Made by a program: the position numbers and the translations under genes. A stretch of 7,049 nucleotides of DNA from JAGTVG01 sp964389805 (lineage in GTDB: Bacteria; Bacteroidota; Bacteroidia; Cytophagales; Cyclobacteriaceae): the NCBI GenBank assembly GCA_964389805.1, contig CAYMFU010000151.1:1-7049 (forward strand), in the 5' to 3' direction. Under the pieces are notes generated by a model. The model did not search any database, had not been told where the DNA came from, and worked only from the letters and a program-made list of their open reading frames with translations. The stretch's first letter is position 1, and each line of letters begins with the position of its first letter. Shown piece after piece: positions 6,803 to 7,049 of this stretch.

Positions 6803-7049
6803 ATGGCTTGCGGAAAACTTAAAAAATACCTCGACGATAATAATGTGCCATATGTTACTATAACTCATTCTCAGGCTTTTACTGCTCAACAGGTAGCTGC
6901 TTCAGCGCATATAAAAGGAAGAGAAATGGCAAAAACCGTTATTATTAAGATCAATGATAAACTTGCAATGGCTGTTTTGCCGGCAACTTATCATGTAGAC
7001 TTCCATCTATTGAAGGAAGTAACAGGCAACGAAAATGTTGTATTAGCTC
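6803..7049 (+). CDS. YbaK/EbsC family aminoacyl-tRNA deacylase, 5' part only
   Basis: An open frame from ATG at 6803 runs off the window end after 82 codons, about half the usual 150-160 residues of this family. Members hydrolyse mischarged tRNAs in trans, such as Cys-tRNA(Pro) or Ala-tRNA(Pro), in the cytoplasm. The visible part shows the family pattern: an N-terminal helix with KKYLDDNNVPY, then THSQAFTAQQVA (21-32), REMAKTVIIK (40-49) where K44 aligns with the lysine important for catalysis, and MAVLPATYHVDF (55-66). The start lies in an A-rich leader. It is separated from the sugar genes by 380 bases and a candidate terminator, so it is probably an independent housekeeping gene. Which mischarged tRNA it edits cannot be decided here. 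Confidence 0.85.
   Translation, partial: MACGKLKKYLDDNNVPYVTITHSQAFTAQQVAASAHIKGREMAKTVIIKINDKLAMAVLPATYHVDFHLLKEVTGNENVVLA

Overview
The window looks like chromosomal DNA from a member of the Bacteroidota. It is AT-rich, and its start codons lie in A/T-rich leaders without clear Shine-Dalgarno sequences. Secreted proteins carry signal peptides ending in NAQ, and Tat-type leaders (SRRKFL, SRRDFLTK) sit on sugar-metabolism enzymes. The exact family or genus cannot be told from this sequence.

Layout, left to right: a cytoplasmic Gfo/Idh/MocA oxidoreductase on the minus strand (19-1089); glucosamine-6-phosphate deaminase nagB on the plus strand (1273-2085), closed by a strong intrinsic terminator that lies partly inside the end of the next, converging gene; a Tat-exported sugar isomerase/epimerase-like TIM barrel on the minus strand (2114-3031); a Tat-exported Gfo/Idh/MocA oxidoreductase on the plus strand (3147-4547); two tandem paralogous PIG-L (LmbE-type) deacetylases with Sec signal peptides (4563-5441 and 5547-6422); a 380-base non-coding stretch with a candidate terminator; and the first 82 codons of a YbaK/EbsC-type aminoacyl-tRNA deacylase (6803 to the window end). 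The YbaK gene is probably unrelated to the sugar genes.

The common theme is amino-sugar or N-acetylated sugar catabolism. PIG-L enzymes usually remove acetyl groups from GlcNAc-type sugars, NagB turns glucosamine-6-phosphate into fructose-6-phosphate and ammonia, and Gfo/Idh/MocA enzymes with TIM-barrel partners oxidise and rearrange sugars. Four of these enzymes are predicted to leave the cytoplasm (two by Tat, two by Sec), while NagB and the first oxidoreductase stay inside. This suggests a two-compartment route: oxidation, isomerisation or elimination plus deacetylation outside, then deamination inside. The route is an inference. No transporter, sugar kinase, SusC/SusD pair, glycoside hydrolase or regulator is present to fix the substrate.

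No tRNA, rRNA, CRISPR array, insertion sequence or phage feature was seen.
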